64,000 nucleotides of DNA from Leptodactylus fallax (lineage: Eukaryota; Chordata; Amphibia; Anura; Leptodactylidae). The translations under genes and the position numbers were made by a program. This document shows, piece after piece, positions 24,010 through 37,975 of the stretch (position 1 is its first letter; each line of letters starts with the position of its first letter). The notes below the pieces were generated by a model. The model worked only from the letters and a program-made list of their open reading frames with translations. It was not told the DNA's origin and searched no databases. The stretch lies in NCBI GenBank assembly GCA_947044405.1, contig CAMRHE010000331.1:992001-1056000 (forward strand). The letters run 5' to 3'.

Positions 24010-26785
24010 GAAACAGGTTTAACCCCTTAATGCTATTTCACGTACATGTATGTTAGGGAATGTGGTTAGTTACAAAATCCCCACGTACAGGTACGTGATG
24101 GTGAAGCAGAGCCCGTGCAATCACTGCGAGATCCTGGCTGTATCTGCAACAGTGGGGATGGTGATAACACCAATCCCCGCTGTTTAACCCTTAACATGCT
24201 ACGGTTATCCATGACCGCAGCATCCAAGGGGTTCCACCAAGCCAAATATGTCCCCACGGCACCCTCCGTGGCAAGATTGGGGGTGGCCATATGTATTTTC
24301 TGCAGCCCGGGTCCTGGCCATTGACCCAAGACTGCCTGGAGCCCCCAGTACCTGGTTGATCCTGTCGGGACCTCTGGAACTCAGTCTATGCGTCTGCATA
24401 GACTGATTTCCTGTATAGACTGCAATACACGTGTATTGCAGTCTATAGTGCTGAATCAGCGATCAGTGTATCGCTGGTTCAGGTGTCCTAGTGGGACGTA
24501 TAAAAAAGTAAAAAAAAAAAGTTGGAAAAAAAAAGTGAACTGTATGAAAAAAATAAATAGGTAAATTAATAAAGCAAGGAAATAATGATTTTTTGCCATC
24601 TTGACTTAAAAAATGCTATAAAAAAAATGATCAAAAAGTCATATGTACCCCAAAACAGTACCAATAAAAAGGATAGATCGTCCTGCAAAAAATAAGCCCT
24701 CAACCAACTCCGTCAACTGAAAAAAAGAAATTGCTACACATCAAAAACCCCAAAAATCGCCAACTCATTAGAACATAACTGACTGCGGCAGGAGGGGCAT
24801 GTTTAAGCTGTGCGAGCGTATATCAGGGGACACCCCAGATTTAGAGCTTACAAGAGAAAATACACCAGAAGTGACCCCCAGAGTGACCCCCCCAATCATA
24901 GGAGCTACTGGGGATATAGTAGGGAATTTAGTGTACCCAATGTACTCCGCACAGCTTACATATTCACTCATCACCATCTGCTGTGCAGTCACGTCTTGGA
25001 TACTAAAGCTCACTACACCCCCTGATAAATTCTTTGAGGGGTGCAGTTTTCAAAATGGGGGATTCCACTTTACCGGTACTTTAGAGGCTCTGCAAACATG
25101 ACATGGCGTCCAGATACCAAACATCTAAATATTTACTTCAAAAGCCAAATAGCGCTCCTTCCCTTCTGCGCCCTGCTGTGTCCCCAAACTGCAGTTTATC
25201 CCCCCATGTATGACACTGGTGTACCCAGGATCACGTACTTAATGTCATATGTGGGTATAAACTGCTGTTTGGGCACAGAAGGGAAGGAGCGTTATTGGTT
25301 TTGGTTTTTGGAGCACAGTTTTAAACACTTTGGTGTTTGGACGCCATGACAATTTTGCAGAGCCCTGAAATGCCAGTAAAGTGGACTCCCCTGACATGTG
25401 ACCCCATTCTGGAATCTACACCCCTGAAGGAATTTATCCAGTGGTACAGTGAGCATGTTTAACCCCCAAGTGTTGCATTAATTAATTTTCCAGAAATGAA
25501 TACGCAGCTGATGGAGAAAGGTGAAAATGACAATTTTTCCAGGAATACGTCATTTCAGTGTGTAATATGTTGTGCCCGGGATACCTGCTTACTAGTTTTG
25601 GAGTGTGTGTCTCTGCTGACACAAGTTTGGCACAACATATCGGACACTGAAATCTCTGGAAAAATTTTCACTTTTCATTATCAGCTGCGCATTCCTTTCT
25701 GGAAATTAAATTAATGCAATGCTCAAGGGTTAAAAATGCTCGCTATCCCACTTGATAAATCCTTTGAGGGGTGCACTTTCCAAAGTGAGGTTATGTGTCT
25801 GCAGGTTTCACTTTACTGCCAATTCTGGGGCTCTGCAAAAGTGGCATGACGTCCAAAAGCCAAAATAGTTCCCTTCTGTGCCCGGCTGTTCCCAAACAGC
25901 AGTTTGTACCCACATATGGCATTAAGTACGTTATCCTGGGTACACCAGTGTCATACATGTGGGACATAAACTGCCGTTTGGGCACACAGCAGAGCACAGA
26001 TGTCAAGGAGCGCTGTGTGTTTTGGAGAGACACATTTGTAGAGACTCTTAAAATGTCCCTACAAAATGGGGTCATTTTTGGGGGAATTCCAATTTACTGG
26101 CACCTTCAGGGCTCTGCAAAAATAACATGGCGTCCAGAAAATCCCTCTAAATCTGTACTCCAAAAGCTAAAAAGCGCAGTGCTCCTTCCCTTCTGAGCCC
26201 TGCTGTGTGCCCAAGCAGTAGGTTACACCCACATATCCAACTTCATTCTACCCGGGATAACACACTTAATAGGCTTTTAGGAGTTCATGTCTCTGATGAC
26301 ACAATATGGGCGCAACGTGCTGGGCACCGAATTTGCATATTTCTTTAAAAATTTTAATTTTCACTTTGTGCATTATTGGCGGGAAGCACTCCTGGGCTCA
26401 AAATGATAATACCCCTTGATAAATTCCTTGAGAGGTGTAGTTTCTAAAATGGGGTCACTTTTTGGGGGTTCCCATTGTATTGGTAATTTAGGGGCTCTGC
26501 TAATGCGATATGGCACCTGAAAACCATTCCAGTAAAATCTGCTCTCCAAAAGCCAAACAGCGCTCTTTCCACTCTGAGCCCCACCATGTACCCATACAGC
26601 AGATTACAACCACATATGGGGTATTGCCGTATTCAGGAGAAATTTTTTAACAAACTTTGGGGAGCTTTTTCTCCTTTATCCTCTTGTGAAAATAAAAAAT
26701 TGGGACTATATTGACGGTTTATTGGAAAAAAAAAGTAATTTTTCATTTTCACGTCCCAATGTTAATAAAATCAGTGAAACCGCCA
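24010..26785. repeat. TTAA-type repeat with nested inverted repeats
   Basis: Starts at TTTAACCCCTTAATG (24,018) and ends abruptly at the ZNF 3' flank near 26,785. Contains three consecutive imperfect inverted repeats: about 25,018-25,445, 25,480-25,735 and 25,755-26,080. Phrases such as AGGGGCTCTGCAAA and CAAACAGCAGTTTA recur on both strands. Homologous to 37,975-41,340. No coding capacity. Confidence 0.7.
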
Positions 26786-27033
26786 GAGAAACTTCAACAG
26801 AGAATTGCTTCCTTCTGCTGGAGAACAACATGCTCTATGAAGGGAGACCACAAGAACCCTGGGCCTATAGAGGTCATGAGGACAACCTCCTGTCATATCG
26901 GACTCCTGAAAAACCAATTACCAGTAGAATTAATCCCCCCTATTCTATACAGAAAATGAATATTTCTATACCAAGACTGGTTTATCTTTTATAAAATAAA
27001 TCAAGATAGAAAATATTATATATGAAGAAGGAT

Positions 27034-27039
27034 TTTATT
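27034..27039 (-). promoter_or_regulatory. Poly(A) signal of the truncated ZNF copy
   Basis: AATAAA on the minus strand at the position equivalent to 9,814-9,819. Confidence 0.65.
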
Positions 27040-27181
27040 AACACTTGGTGAACAACAAATATACTGTAAAATTGCTCATATAAAAACATTCTCAACATGA
27101 AAAGGACTTCTCTCCTCTGTGAGCTTTTTGATGTTTAATGAGATACGTTTTGTGAGTAAAACATTTTCCACAAACAAAACA

Positions 27182-27955
<774 letters not shown>

Positions 27956-29545
27956 ACAACTTCTACTTCTTGCTCACCAGCCCTGTAGTAGTGCAAGAGG
28001 AACTGGATTACGAGGATTAGGATGAAGAGGCAGATCATGATGAGGTGAAGGAGGATGAGGAGGAGACTATCCTTCCTGATTCGTTTCATTGTCAAGAAGT
28101 GTAGAACACAAGCTCTGCACCTCCTTTTCATGGGGCATAGTTAGTTGTTCCACCACTCACTCCAATGGTCAGGTGGTCATTTTATCTCAACTTCCCAACA
28201 TTCACAGTGTCCTCAGGAAAGTCAAGAAGGACATGGTGGAAGTCTTTGCAGTGAATCCTCTGTGGCCCTCTCTCCCTGTTCAGGTCATAGGTACTGCTCG
28301 GTTAAACTGAGCATGAATGTATAGGATAGATATTGGAGTGCACCTGTCTTATGTACAGGGCTAGCTTTATAGGAGCTAATGGTTTCATAATCCCAAAACT
28401 AGACAAGTTCTTTCCCATTATTATTGCTCTCATTGACCAAAAAAATTACGTTGCTGTAATTGAATAAAACTTTTGGGTATAAGATGAAATGAGATACAGT
28501 TGGAACTAGAGGTATACAGGTTCTGTAGGGTATCCTGCGGCTCATTTGCCCACAGATGTTTCAGTTGGGTCTATAGATCCTTCACACTCCTAGGTTGCTG
28601 GGGCTGCAGTCCAGGTTGGTCCCATAAATGTCTGAATAGCGATAAACCTGAAAAAGTGTTGTAATCTGGTAGTGACATTCCTGGGAAACCCTCACTGAAG
28701 GAAACCTCTCCACACCCAGCAGACCCCTGGACAAGAGCCTCAACAGCCTGACAGAGGTGCAACCAGACCCTGTCCTCTCCACCATGAGATACCTCATGCA
28801 GAGCACCCCCATCACCACCACATCAAGGCAGCAGTACGCCACCCGAGTCCCACAGAAGGAGGGACACAGAAAGGTACAGGGGAAAGAGGAGGTGACCAGA
28901 TTTCAGCATTGGCTCCTCTATGGAGTCTTGCACCACTTCTGGGCACTTCATTCCCTCAGATAAGGTTCTATAGTTACCTGGAAAAAAAAAAAAACTCCCA
29001 ATATCCTCCTTCTGTAAGAGAGGAAATAAAACTGGAGAAAAGGGGTGGCCACCCAATATTAAAAGAACACTCCCCCAAAAAAAGAGACAGGTGGAAGCCC
29101 TGCCATTAAATAGCAACACATGTGGTCGCAGGATGTCCTGCACATATCGCTGACCTGGGCAAGGAATTGAAAAATAACAAAAATTCAGCTCAATCATCAG
29201 GACTGAAGCGCTCACCACGAGGCCTCCATACTCCAACTCAACTGTTGTCATATCCCAAAGAATGAGTGTAGTATTTATTTTTAGAGCACATTAATTCCAT
29301 GGTTGGCACATATGAAAAGGGTTTACGTACAAAGGCAAGTACAAAAAACTAGCTTAGTGACCATCTGATATAATGGGAGAGAAAATCCTTCCCACGAGGA
29401 ACTTCAATCTACAAAGGAAGGTGGAAGGAGACAGTGATGGTACAAGCTGAATGGTGGTGTAGTGGTAGAAGATTGTAGGCTTCAGACAGGGACTGAATTC
29501 ATTCTGTACATACAAATAATGGAAGTCCATGTGTATATAGTCATG
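27956..29545. repeat. Duplicated intron block, third copy
   Basis: Matches 969-2,040 and 61,340-62,005, then 12,780-13,260. At about 29,470 it jumps directly to sequence matching 14,285 in the complete gene. About 1 kb carrying exons 4 and 5 is therefore missing. Confidence 0.65.
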
Positions 29546-29553
29546 TCTATTAC

Positions 29554-29677
29554 CTGGTGATGTGAGGGGCTGGTGGTCCTCCATCATGACCTCCTTGTAC
29601 AGATCCTTGTGTCCTTCTAAATACTCCCACTCCTCCATGGAGAAATAGACAGCGACATCCTGACACCTTATAGGAAC
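29554..29677 (-). CDS. KRAB-A-like exon, third cassette
   Basis: Intact 124-nt exon, reading the same [14 protein letters not shown] core as the complete gene. Splice sites are kept. No exon 4 or 5 lies downstream; the nearest finger exon (27.2 kb) has lost its acceptor. Confidence 0.85.
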
Positions 29678-29755
29678 CTGACAACACAATGATACAGTCA
29701 TCACCCAGACCCCTCCAGTTACTGTATAATGTCCCAGCATTCCCAGCAGTGTCAC

Positions 29756-29935
29756 CTCTCCAGTCAGCAGCTCAATCATCTTGTAGGTGAGTTCTAGGAT
29801 CTTCTGTTCATTGATCTCCTCCTGTATCAGGGGGTGAGGTGGCGGCCCCGGGATTGAGCTCAGGGTTTCTCCATATCCTTCATACATAGGAGCCTGACAG
29901 CGCCCACTAGAGGTCTTCTTCACTACTGTGTAATC
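29756..29935 (-). CDS. DYTVVKK..LLTGE exon, third cassette
   Basis: 180 nt, open, same splice sites as the other two. Changes include [16 protein letters not shown] and [11 protein letters not shown]. Confidence 0.85.
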
Positions 29936-30064
29936 CTGGTTATGGGGAGACACATTAATAAATATCACTACATACATGTGCAGAGTCCATCACCTCTCCA
30001 GTCATATCATCTGTTATTACTATAGATAAGAATGATGTAATGTGACATCATCAGAATCCCTCAC

Positions 30065-30142
30065 CTCTCCAGTAAGCTGGTAGATGATCTCTAGGGTGAG
30101 ATATAATATTCTCTCCGCCATCTTGTTGCTGTTCTTTTCCAT
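30065..30142 (-). CDS. Start exon, third cassette
   Basis: 26 codons MEKNSNKMAERILYLTLEII then YQLTGE, donor intact. Nearly identical to 16,753-16,830 including its upstream leader, so these two cassettes are the closest pair. Confidence 0.85.
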
Positions 30143-31925
30143 CTTTGATATTATATTGTCTGGAGCTGAATTTAGAGATGATAAATCATTGCTTATATTG
30201 CACATAATCCCATATAATAAATACATGACTTCTGTATTGCAGGATATTGTACAATGCAGGGCCTAATAGACATCAGTACATAACAGTCTGGAGGTTGTTG
30301 TTAGGCTTTCTGGTTGCCATGGCTACCCTGAGGGGGCGACAGAAGTGTCTTGTGCCCATTTAACCTTTTAAATGTTGTGATCAGTCTTGATGAACAAGAG
30401 GCAGATTTAGTAATACTGTGTACTATGTAGACAGTGTAAAGTTAGACTGGACAATCTTATACTACACCAGATTTATCACAGTATCTAATATGGTTTGGTA
30501 TATCTTTCATAATATTAGATTGTCTAGTATAAGATTCAACCAAAGGGGCTGTTCACACAACATAAAATAAAGAGGAATTCAAGACTGACATCCGCCTCAG
30601 ATTCCTCCTCAGTTTCGGCTTCCTGCGGCAGAATGCTGATGCAGAGTATTGGTATTACGTTGCAGCTTTCCACTGCTGATTAGGCTAAGATGATTTGGAC
30701 TAAGCAGTAAGAAGTCTCCAGCCGTGGACTAAGTGAATAAGCCACAGAATCTGCGGTGAGATCGAGCAGGACACTTATTTTTTCAGCGTCCTGCTGCAAT
30801 TTCTACTTCTCATTGAGTACAATAAGAGGCAGAATCCTCCCTAAAATCAGCAGCAATTTCCGCAGTGTGAATATGACCTAGTAGTTCCCTTTGTGTCAAC
30901 ATTTTGGCGCACGGTGTCACAAATTAGCTCATGCCCATTTTCTAGCAGACAACGCCTTTCCCATACTGTTAAAGTATCTAAAACACTTGATAAATGCGGC
31001 ACAAGACATGTTAGGGTAAGATCACATATATAAGGCTCGGTTCACACCTGCTCCTCTATTCCATTCGGAGTTTTGTCATCAGGCTTTTTTTTTTTTTTTT
31101 TTAACAAATTTCTACTCCAAAACCTTCAGTTTTTACCATGATGGGCTGCCGAGGCCAATAGAGTAGGGGTACTCAACTACTTTTAGTAAAGGTCCGTAGA
31201 CCGGGATCTGCCATCAAGTAAATGTCCGAGCTGAACTCGTCCATTTATGGTATTTTTCAGACAAAAAGACGCGTCTGACTATAAGATGCCCCCCAGGTTT
31301 AGACAAGAAAAATACTATGTGTGGGGGCGACTGACGCGGCATTACACTGTGTAGATGGTGACTAACATGGCATTATACTGTGCTGGGGGAACCAACATGT
31401 CATTATACTGTATGGAGGGCAAGTAATGTGGAATTATACTGCATAGGGGTGACTAGCATAGCATTATACTGTATGGGGGGGGGAGCCGGATGGAAAAGTT
31501 GCAGGTAGCGTTTTCCATCCGGCTGAGGCACAGATTGACGCCAGAACTGATGTCTCTTGTGCGAGAAATGATCCCATAGAAAACTATAAGGTCCGTTCTA
31601 GCATCAGTTTCCTTCCGGCTCATGTGCACCACACCGGAGAGAAACTGATAGGTGCGCCGTATACCCATAGACGTTATATGGTGGAAATGATGGCAGAATT
31701 GTGGAGTATTTTGCTTAGTAAATCTCCCCGTGGTACAGGCAGTGATACATCCTTTTTGGCTCTGTTCACACAGGACAACAGGACATACACGCAGCAGGTC
31801 AGTTTCTGGGGCACTTGCTGGTGACTGACCCGCTGTGATATACAGTAATAGTATAATGGAGAATATGTCACCAAATACTAAAACCCCCGGGGCCGCAGAC
31901 TTATGGAGAGATCCAAAAGTAATAC

Positions 31926-32032
31926 GGTCTGTGTTATCCATAGCAACCAATCACAGCGTAGCTTTCACTTCTCAAAGGCAACAAACAAAATGAAAACTGT
32001 GCTGTGATTGGTTGCTATGGGCAACAGAGACC
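31926..32032. repeat. Palindromic repeat with paired CCAAT boxes
   Basis: Counterpart of 3,489-3,595. Both CCAAT boxes are intact (AACCAATCACAGCG and GTGATTGGTTGC). Confidence 0.65.
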
Positions 32033-32324
32033 GTTTGATAAAACTGCCCCAGACGAGGTGTCAGATAGTAGTGAAGAGCCCCATAATAATCCTGCCAGGT
32101 CTGTGAGCGACCACCTACCTCCTCCTGTACAGCAGCCGTGGTTACAGGACCTCTGATGATGTCACATGTGTCGCTTCAGTAGATTCTTGTGGAGTAAATG
32201 ACCTCTGATGATGTCACAGTCATGTGAGCAGTCAAGGAGTCACATGATCAGGTATTACAGGTGAAGATATGGTGGATTCTGGAATGGACCGGTTAAATAA
32301 AGAGCTGCCTGGTCTGCCATGGAT

Positions 32325-32338
32325 CCAGTAGGTGGCGC
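32325..32338 (+). promoter_or_regulatory. CTCF-core-like motif
   Basis: CCAGTAGGTGGCGC, third identical copy. Confidence 0.45.
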
Positions 32339-32436
32339 TGCCTCCTGTAACTGTTAGGCTAGGTTCACACTACCGTTATTTACTATCTGTTGCTCTTATC
32401 CATCACCAGACTTATAGACTTATCCGTGAAGTTATG

Positions 32437-33052
32437 TGTATGTAGCGAAAGATGCCTATATGTGACGTGAATGTAGCGGCGCTTACTGTGTATGACGTTT
32501 ATGTAGTAGAGCTGTCTGTGTGTGATGTGTATGTAGCGGAGCTTACTGTGTATGACGTTTATGTAGTAGAGCTGTCTGTGTGTGATGTGTATGTAGCGGA
32601 GCTGTCTGTGTGTGACGTGTATGTAGCGGAGCCGTCTGTGTGTGACGTGTATGTAGCGGAGCTGTCTGTGTGTGTCGTGTATGTAGTGGGGCTGTCTGTG
32701 TGTGACATGTATGTAGCAGAGCCGTCTGTGTGTGACGTGTACGTAGTGGAGCTGTCTGTGTGTGACGTGTATGTAGTAGAGCCGTCTGTGTGTGACATGT
32801 ATGTAGCAGAGCCGTCTGTGTGCGACGTGTATGTAGTGGAGCTGTCTGTGTGTGACGTGTATGTAGTAGAGCCGTCTGTGTGTGACGTGTATGTAGTAGA
32901 GCTGTCTGTGTATGACGTGTATGTAGTAGAGCTGTCTGTGTATGACGTGTATGTAGTAGAGCTGTCTGTGTGTGACGTGTATGTAGCGGAGCTGTCTGTG
33001 TGTGACGTGTATGTAGCGGAGCTGTCTGTGTGTGTCATGTATGTAGCAGAGC
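32437..33052. repeat. 30-bp minisatellite, about 20 copies
   Basis: The largest of the three arrays. Variant units (GTATGACGT, TGGGGCTG, CGACGTGTACG) form local higher-order patterns. Its left edge has two 60-base units of the form GCTTACTGTGTATGACGTTT alternating with the standard unit. Open frames of 224 and 249 codons on the two strands are by-products of the 30-bp period. Confidence 0.95.
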
Positions 33053-34085
33053 ACCATTTTACTGGCATTGGGGCTAGCGATTTATTACCATTACAGGCCT
33101 GTCTGGCATTATCTTCTATTACAGGCTGCTCTATGTACTATATGTCCCATCAAATTGCATTAGTTATCAGACAACTGGGGTCAGTAAAAAAAAAAATATG
33201 AAAAAAATTTAAAAAATTATAATTATAATTACCCCTTTTCCACCCCGCCGTTTTTTCGCTGTTGTGACTCTCTTTGAAAATTTGAATAAAATGTTATCAG
33301 AGCAATAGACATTCCCCAAAATAGTATAACTGGAAATGTACATCTGGCCTGGCAATAAAAGATGCCTTATCATCCCCCTTATACAAATATAAATAGTTAC
33401 GGTCGTTTTTTTTGCAAAGTTTTTGTTTTTTAAGGGGTTAAAATGTATAAAAACTATATAAATCGCCAGAATCGTAGCGACCCATAGAGTACAGGTGACA
33501 TGTCATTTTGGCTGCACAATGAGCGCCGTAAAACAAAACCTGTAAGTAAGTCGCACAAACACAGTTTTCTCCACCCCAGTCTGAATTTTTTTTTCCAGCT
33601 TCGTACGGAATATTAATGGGACCATTACAAAGTACAATTTGTCCTGCAAACATTAAGCCCTCACATGACTCTGTGAACTGAAAAATAAAAAAGTTATTGA
33701 GTTTGGAGGGCGGGGGGGGTAAAAAATTAAAAAACGAAAATTAAAAATGCTTGTGTGAGGAAGGGGTTAAATGTAGAAAAATAAATAAAATATCTCCTGC
33801 CCTGTGTGAGTTCTTGGATGGTTAAGATGTGATATATTGAAAAAATGTTCCCCGTATTTAGGACATGAAAGTGTTTTGCTGAGGTATTTTCTGTAGGATT
33901 AGGGAGGATTCAGCTGAATGAGGAGGTGTCAGTGGTGAGTACATGGATATCTGTAAGCCCCAATCACAAGTATTGGACAAACCTTTCTGTAATAAATCTG
34001 ACAAATGTGAATTCACCCTAGTGATGACCGATCACTTTTCATGTACAGTACGCTGTGATATCTGATATTTAGCAAGGTCTGATTT
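33053..34085. other. Duplicated block with one decayed zinc finger
   Basis: Aligns with 4,233-5,270 and 19,136-20,329. Finger relic at 33,796-33,873 (minus strand). Confidence 0.5.
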
Positions 34086-34710
<625 letters not shown>

Positions 34711-36110
34711 CTGACAAGAAGAAAATTGTTTTTACTATTTTTACATTCCATTAAAAGTTATATCACTATTCTATAACATTTCTATATAAATATTTCTATA
34801 CATATTATAAGGGATGGAGCAATTATTAAGACATTGGTGATAAAACAGATGACAATCTATCAGTAGAGCTCAGAGCACGCACCAGTAGTTCACCAGGTTG
34901 TTCGCTATGGTCATGTACATAGAAGCCATGGTTATAGAGGGAGTGTGAAGCTACATTCACACGAGAGTGATTAATGGCCGTGTGACATCGGGGTTTTCTT
35001 TAACAAATCACATTTCATTTAATACATCACATGGAAACATTAAGTCAATGTCAGTGAATGGAGGCTATTCACATGGAACTTAAATGCTTGGGGAATCTCT
35101 GAAAACAGGGGCCCCTCAGAGCAAGATGGAAGTGAAAAATTACCATTTTTCATTGCCATTTTGCAGCACAGTTGTCTGAATGTAGCCCAAGTTTCGCCTG
35201 AAAAATGCAGGACTTTTCTCTCTGCGTTTTTTCAAGTGGGTTTGAGGACGGAATACCTGAACGGAAACCAAGCGCTGGTGTGAACCCAGTGATAGAAATC
35301 AATAGATAGGAGTAAGGGCAGAAATGTGCTGCAGTGTGAGCTCCAGACTGCTGCATTCCTGCTCTAATACAGAATTATAGATACACAGACAGGACAGTTA
35401 ACTCTTTCATTGCCAATAATCTAATTTTGTCTGTTGTGCAATAGAGCAGGGTCATCTATATACAGAGTCTTTAAGCATACTTTTAATAGTGACAAAGCAA
35501 TCTGTTAGTGAAAAATGTTTTGTTAAGAGCTTTTTTGAGGCAAGAGTTAAAATTTTTTCGTAAAATACAAAGCAACTACTATTCTAACAGCAAAGCGCTG
35601 ATTCAAATCTGAAAAGAAAAGTCTGTTATTCAAGCGTTTGCTGTTCATCCAACATACAGTCTAGTCTGCACTAATCTGAAAAAAAAACACCTCGTTATTT
35701 ATTTATTTATTTCTTGTAATGCTCTTCTCACCACCAAGTAGCAAGTGTAAAGAATTGTTGTTAATCTGAAAAAAATATTCAAATAATTTCTTAAGCGTTA
35801 ATTTTTACTGAACATATATACATAATTGCAGTTTCCAGTAATCTAAAAAAGAATCTTTGTTAATTAAGCATTTTTTCACATTCAGTTGACCCAAAATACA
35901 GTCTAGGCTCCACTAATGTGAAAAAAAAAACTCTTGTTATTTAATGTTTATTTTTATTTTCTACTCTGCCCACCACCAAATAAACAGAATGACAAAGAGT
36001 GTTGTTAATCTGAAAAAAAATATTTAAATATATATATATTTTTTTTTTACACGCAAGTATACAGTATTGCAGTCTGTGTTAATCTAAAAAAAACATTTCT
36101 TTAAAGCTGA
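34711..36110. other. Unit spacer and hAT subterminal repeats
   Basis: Paired with 20,996-22,200. It keeps about 170 bases (34,711-34,885) that the first copy has lost. Confidence 0.5.
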
Positions 36111-37975
36111 CTGCTGGTCTTGGTGGCACCACCAGTTGCTGAAGGATTGTTGTACTTATTGAGAATGAAAATTATGTTTTTGATTATTTAGCTCGCTTAT
36201 CTCAGTCACAAAAGGATATTGCATCTGAGAGTGATGTGATCTTGAGTCAGGCTTCTGTTTGTTCCTCCTCCTCCTCCTGCATAACATGTAATTTACCACA
36301 GGCCCTTTCTGGACTGTCAACTGTGTCTCCTTCACATTCTTCATTGACACAGATCCCTAGTAGTGATGTGGCACCTGCTGAGCAATCTATTTCTCCGAGT
36401 TAAAGCAGTCTTCCTCCTCTTTTTGATGAGCTGGATGAGAGCAGTCAGCATTGTATGTAAACAGAGGAGGAAGACATGACTGGTGGTGGTGTTAGTAATA
36501 GTGTCAGGGGGTGTGGTTTCTACTACTGGTAGTCATTATTATAGAAGAGCTAAGGGGGATATCAAGAGGGGGAAATTCTCAGGGTGTGCATGGCCATGAT
36601 GGTCAGAAAAAAGCAGGGAAGATGATGACATTGCCAAAGATCTTTTGTGGATAGTACCTGGCAACCGGGTCAGGGTGAAGAGGATGTGGCAGTAGTGATA
36701 GTATGGCATTCCAGCTATTACGCAGGCCCAACATCCAAAAAGCCTGCCTGGGGTAGACTTCGTGGGGTGGGGGTGGCAGAACTGGTGGTGGTAGTGACAT
36801 ACAGGTTTTTGCTGCTGCTGCTGGTGGTGGCAGCAAATATATGTGGTCATCTCCCGTGTGGGAATTTTCTTGTACATTGTCAAATAATAAATCGATGACT
36901 ATGTGCAAGATCTGCAAGCAGAAAATTAACCGTGGCTGTGCAGGAACAAATGATGGAATGACATCTCTATGTACTCACATGAAAAGGCATCACTGTCTTA
37001 TATGAAAAAAAATAGACTTGACAGTGGCACTGGCAGCAGAAGTGAGCAAGGCTGTTCTCCTACTCCTCTCCATGATCTTCCTTGTAGGCAGGAAACATCT
37101 ACACTTAGCACATGGTCATTGTCGTTATCATCATCATCACCAACTATTTCTCCTCCTTCTCCTCTTCCATGAAACCCTCGTTTCATGGGTGTATGGCAAA
37201 GCACTGCCATGCAGTTTTATAATTGATGGGCCTGAATTAGAGGAGCCACACAGCAGAGGATCTGCTTCACTGTATCCTGCAGCACAGATTCCGCTGGATG
37301 GCTCCTCACCAACTCCAACTGTGCAGGGTTATCAGCGACAATGGCTCTAATATAGTTTCTGCACTGCAGTTAGGAAGATTAACACATCCCTGTAAGGTGC
37401 ATGTCCTAAATCTGGTGGTTAGCCATTTTATTAATCTGTATAGTAGCTTAAAAGAGGTGCTCCTCATGGCCAGAAAATCTCTGTGCATTTCAGCCATTCT
37501 TACATTGCAAAAAAAAAAACCCTGGTGAGAAAGATGACCCTAAGAGTATTCTACACTATGTTTTATAGATAGGTTCCTGGAAGCCCTAAGAGTATTCTAC
37601 ACTGTTTCAAGACAATTTAAGGTGTGGTTCGTACCTATTTGTTTGACTCAAAATCAATCTTGGTCCTGAACCATCCAAATCAAAACAAAAATCAAATCAT
37701 CAGAGGTTTGCCCTTCTCTAATTTCTAATGATATTGCACCAACATCTGTAGCAAGATCAATGTACCTCTGTTTAGACCAGTTAGGAAACAATTTGAAAAT
37801 GAAAACTTCCACAGAAGAAATCCTACTGTATTCTCTTACTAAAATCAGCTAATAGATTCCTAGCCGCTGCGAAGTCAGTGAGATTTGCCAGAAGGAATGG
37901 AGTGCCATCTAATACCATTAGAGGAGCCCCCTGACTAAAAATGTGGTCTGAGGACACAGGTTTAACCCCTTAACA
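36111..37975 (+). mobile_element. BED-finger hAT transposon fossil, second copy
   Basis: BED finger at 36,843-37,000 (VWEFSC, CKICKQKINRG, LCTHMKRHH) and transposase segment at 37,298-37,528 (RVISDNGSNIVSAL, HPCKVHVLNLVVSHF; the conserved AH has become VH). Homologous to 22,201-24,010, duplicated along with the surrounding DNA. Confidence 0.75.

Larger units (their letters stand above)
22201..24010 (+). mobile_element. BED-finger hAT transposon fossil
   Basis: Contains an acidic, GTG/GAT-rich N-terminal region, a BED zinc finger (22,903-23,060) and a hAT transposase segment (23,346-23,560), in the right order and strand but in different frames with stops between. Homologous to 36,111-37,975. 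The fragment at 15,962-16,049 comes from the same family. Confidence 0.75.
30166..32436. other. Upstream block of the third cassette
   Basis: Paired with 16,854-18,865, with an extra ~400 bases near 31,390-31,800. Carries the same GGGGGCGACT..CATTATACTG degenerate tandem repeats (31,320-31,480), the CCAAT palindrome and the CTCF-like motif. No gene. Confidence 0.5.

Noticed and set aside
32383..33201. Long ORFs on both strands (about 224 and 249 codons) with repeated Cys/His/Tyr peptides
   Set aside because: They exist only because the minisatellite period is 30 bp and its unit lacks stops; they start and end at the array edges.
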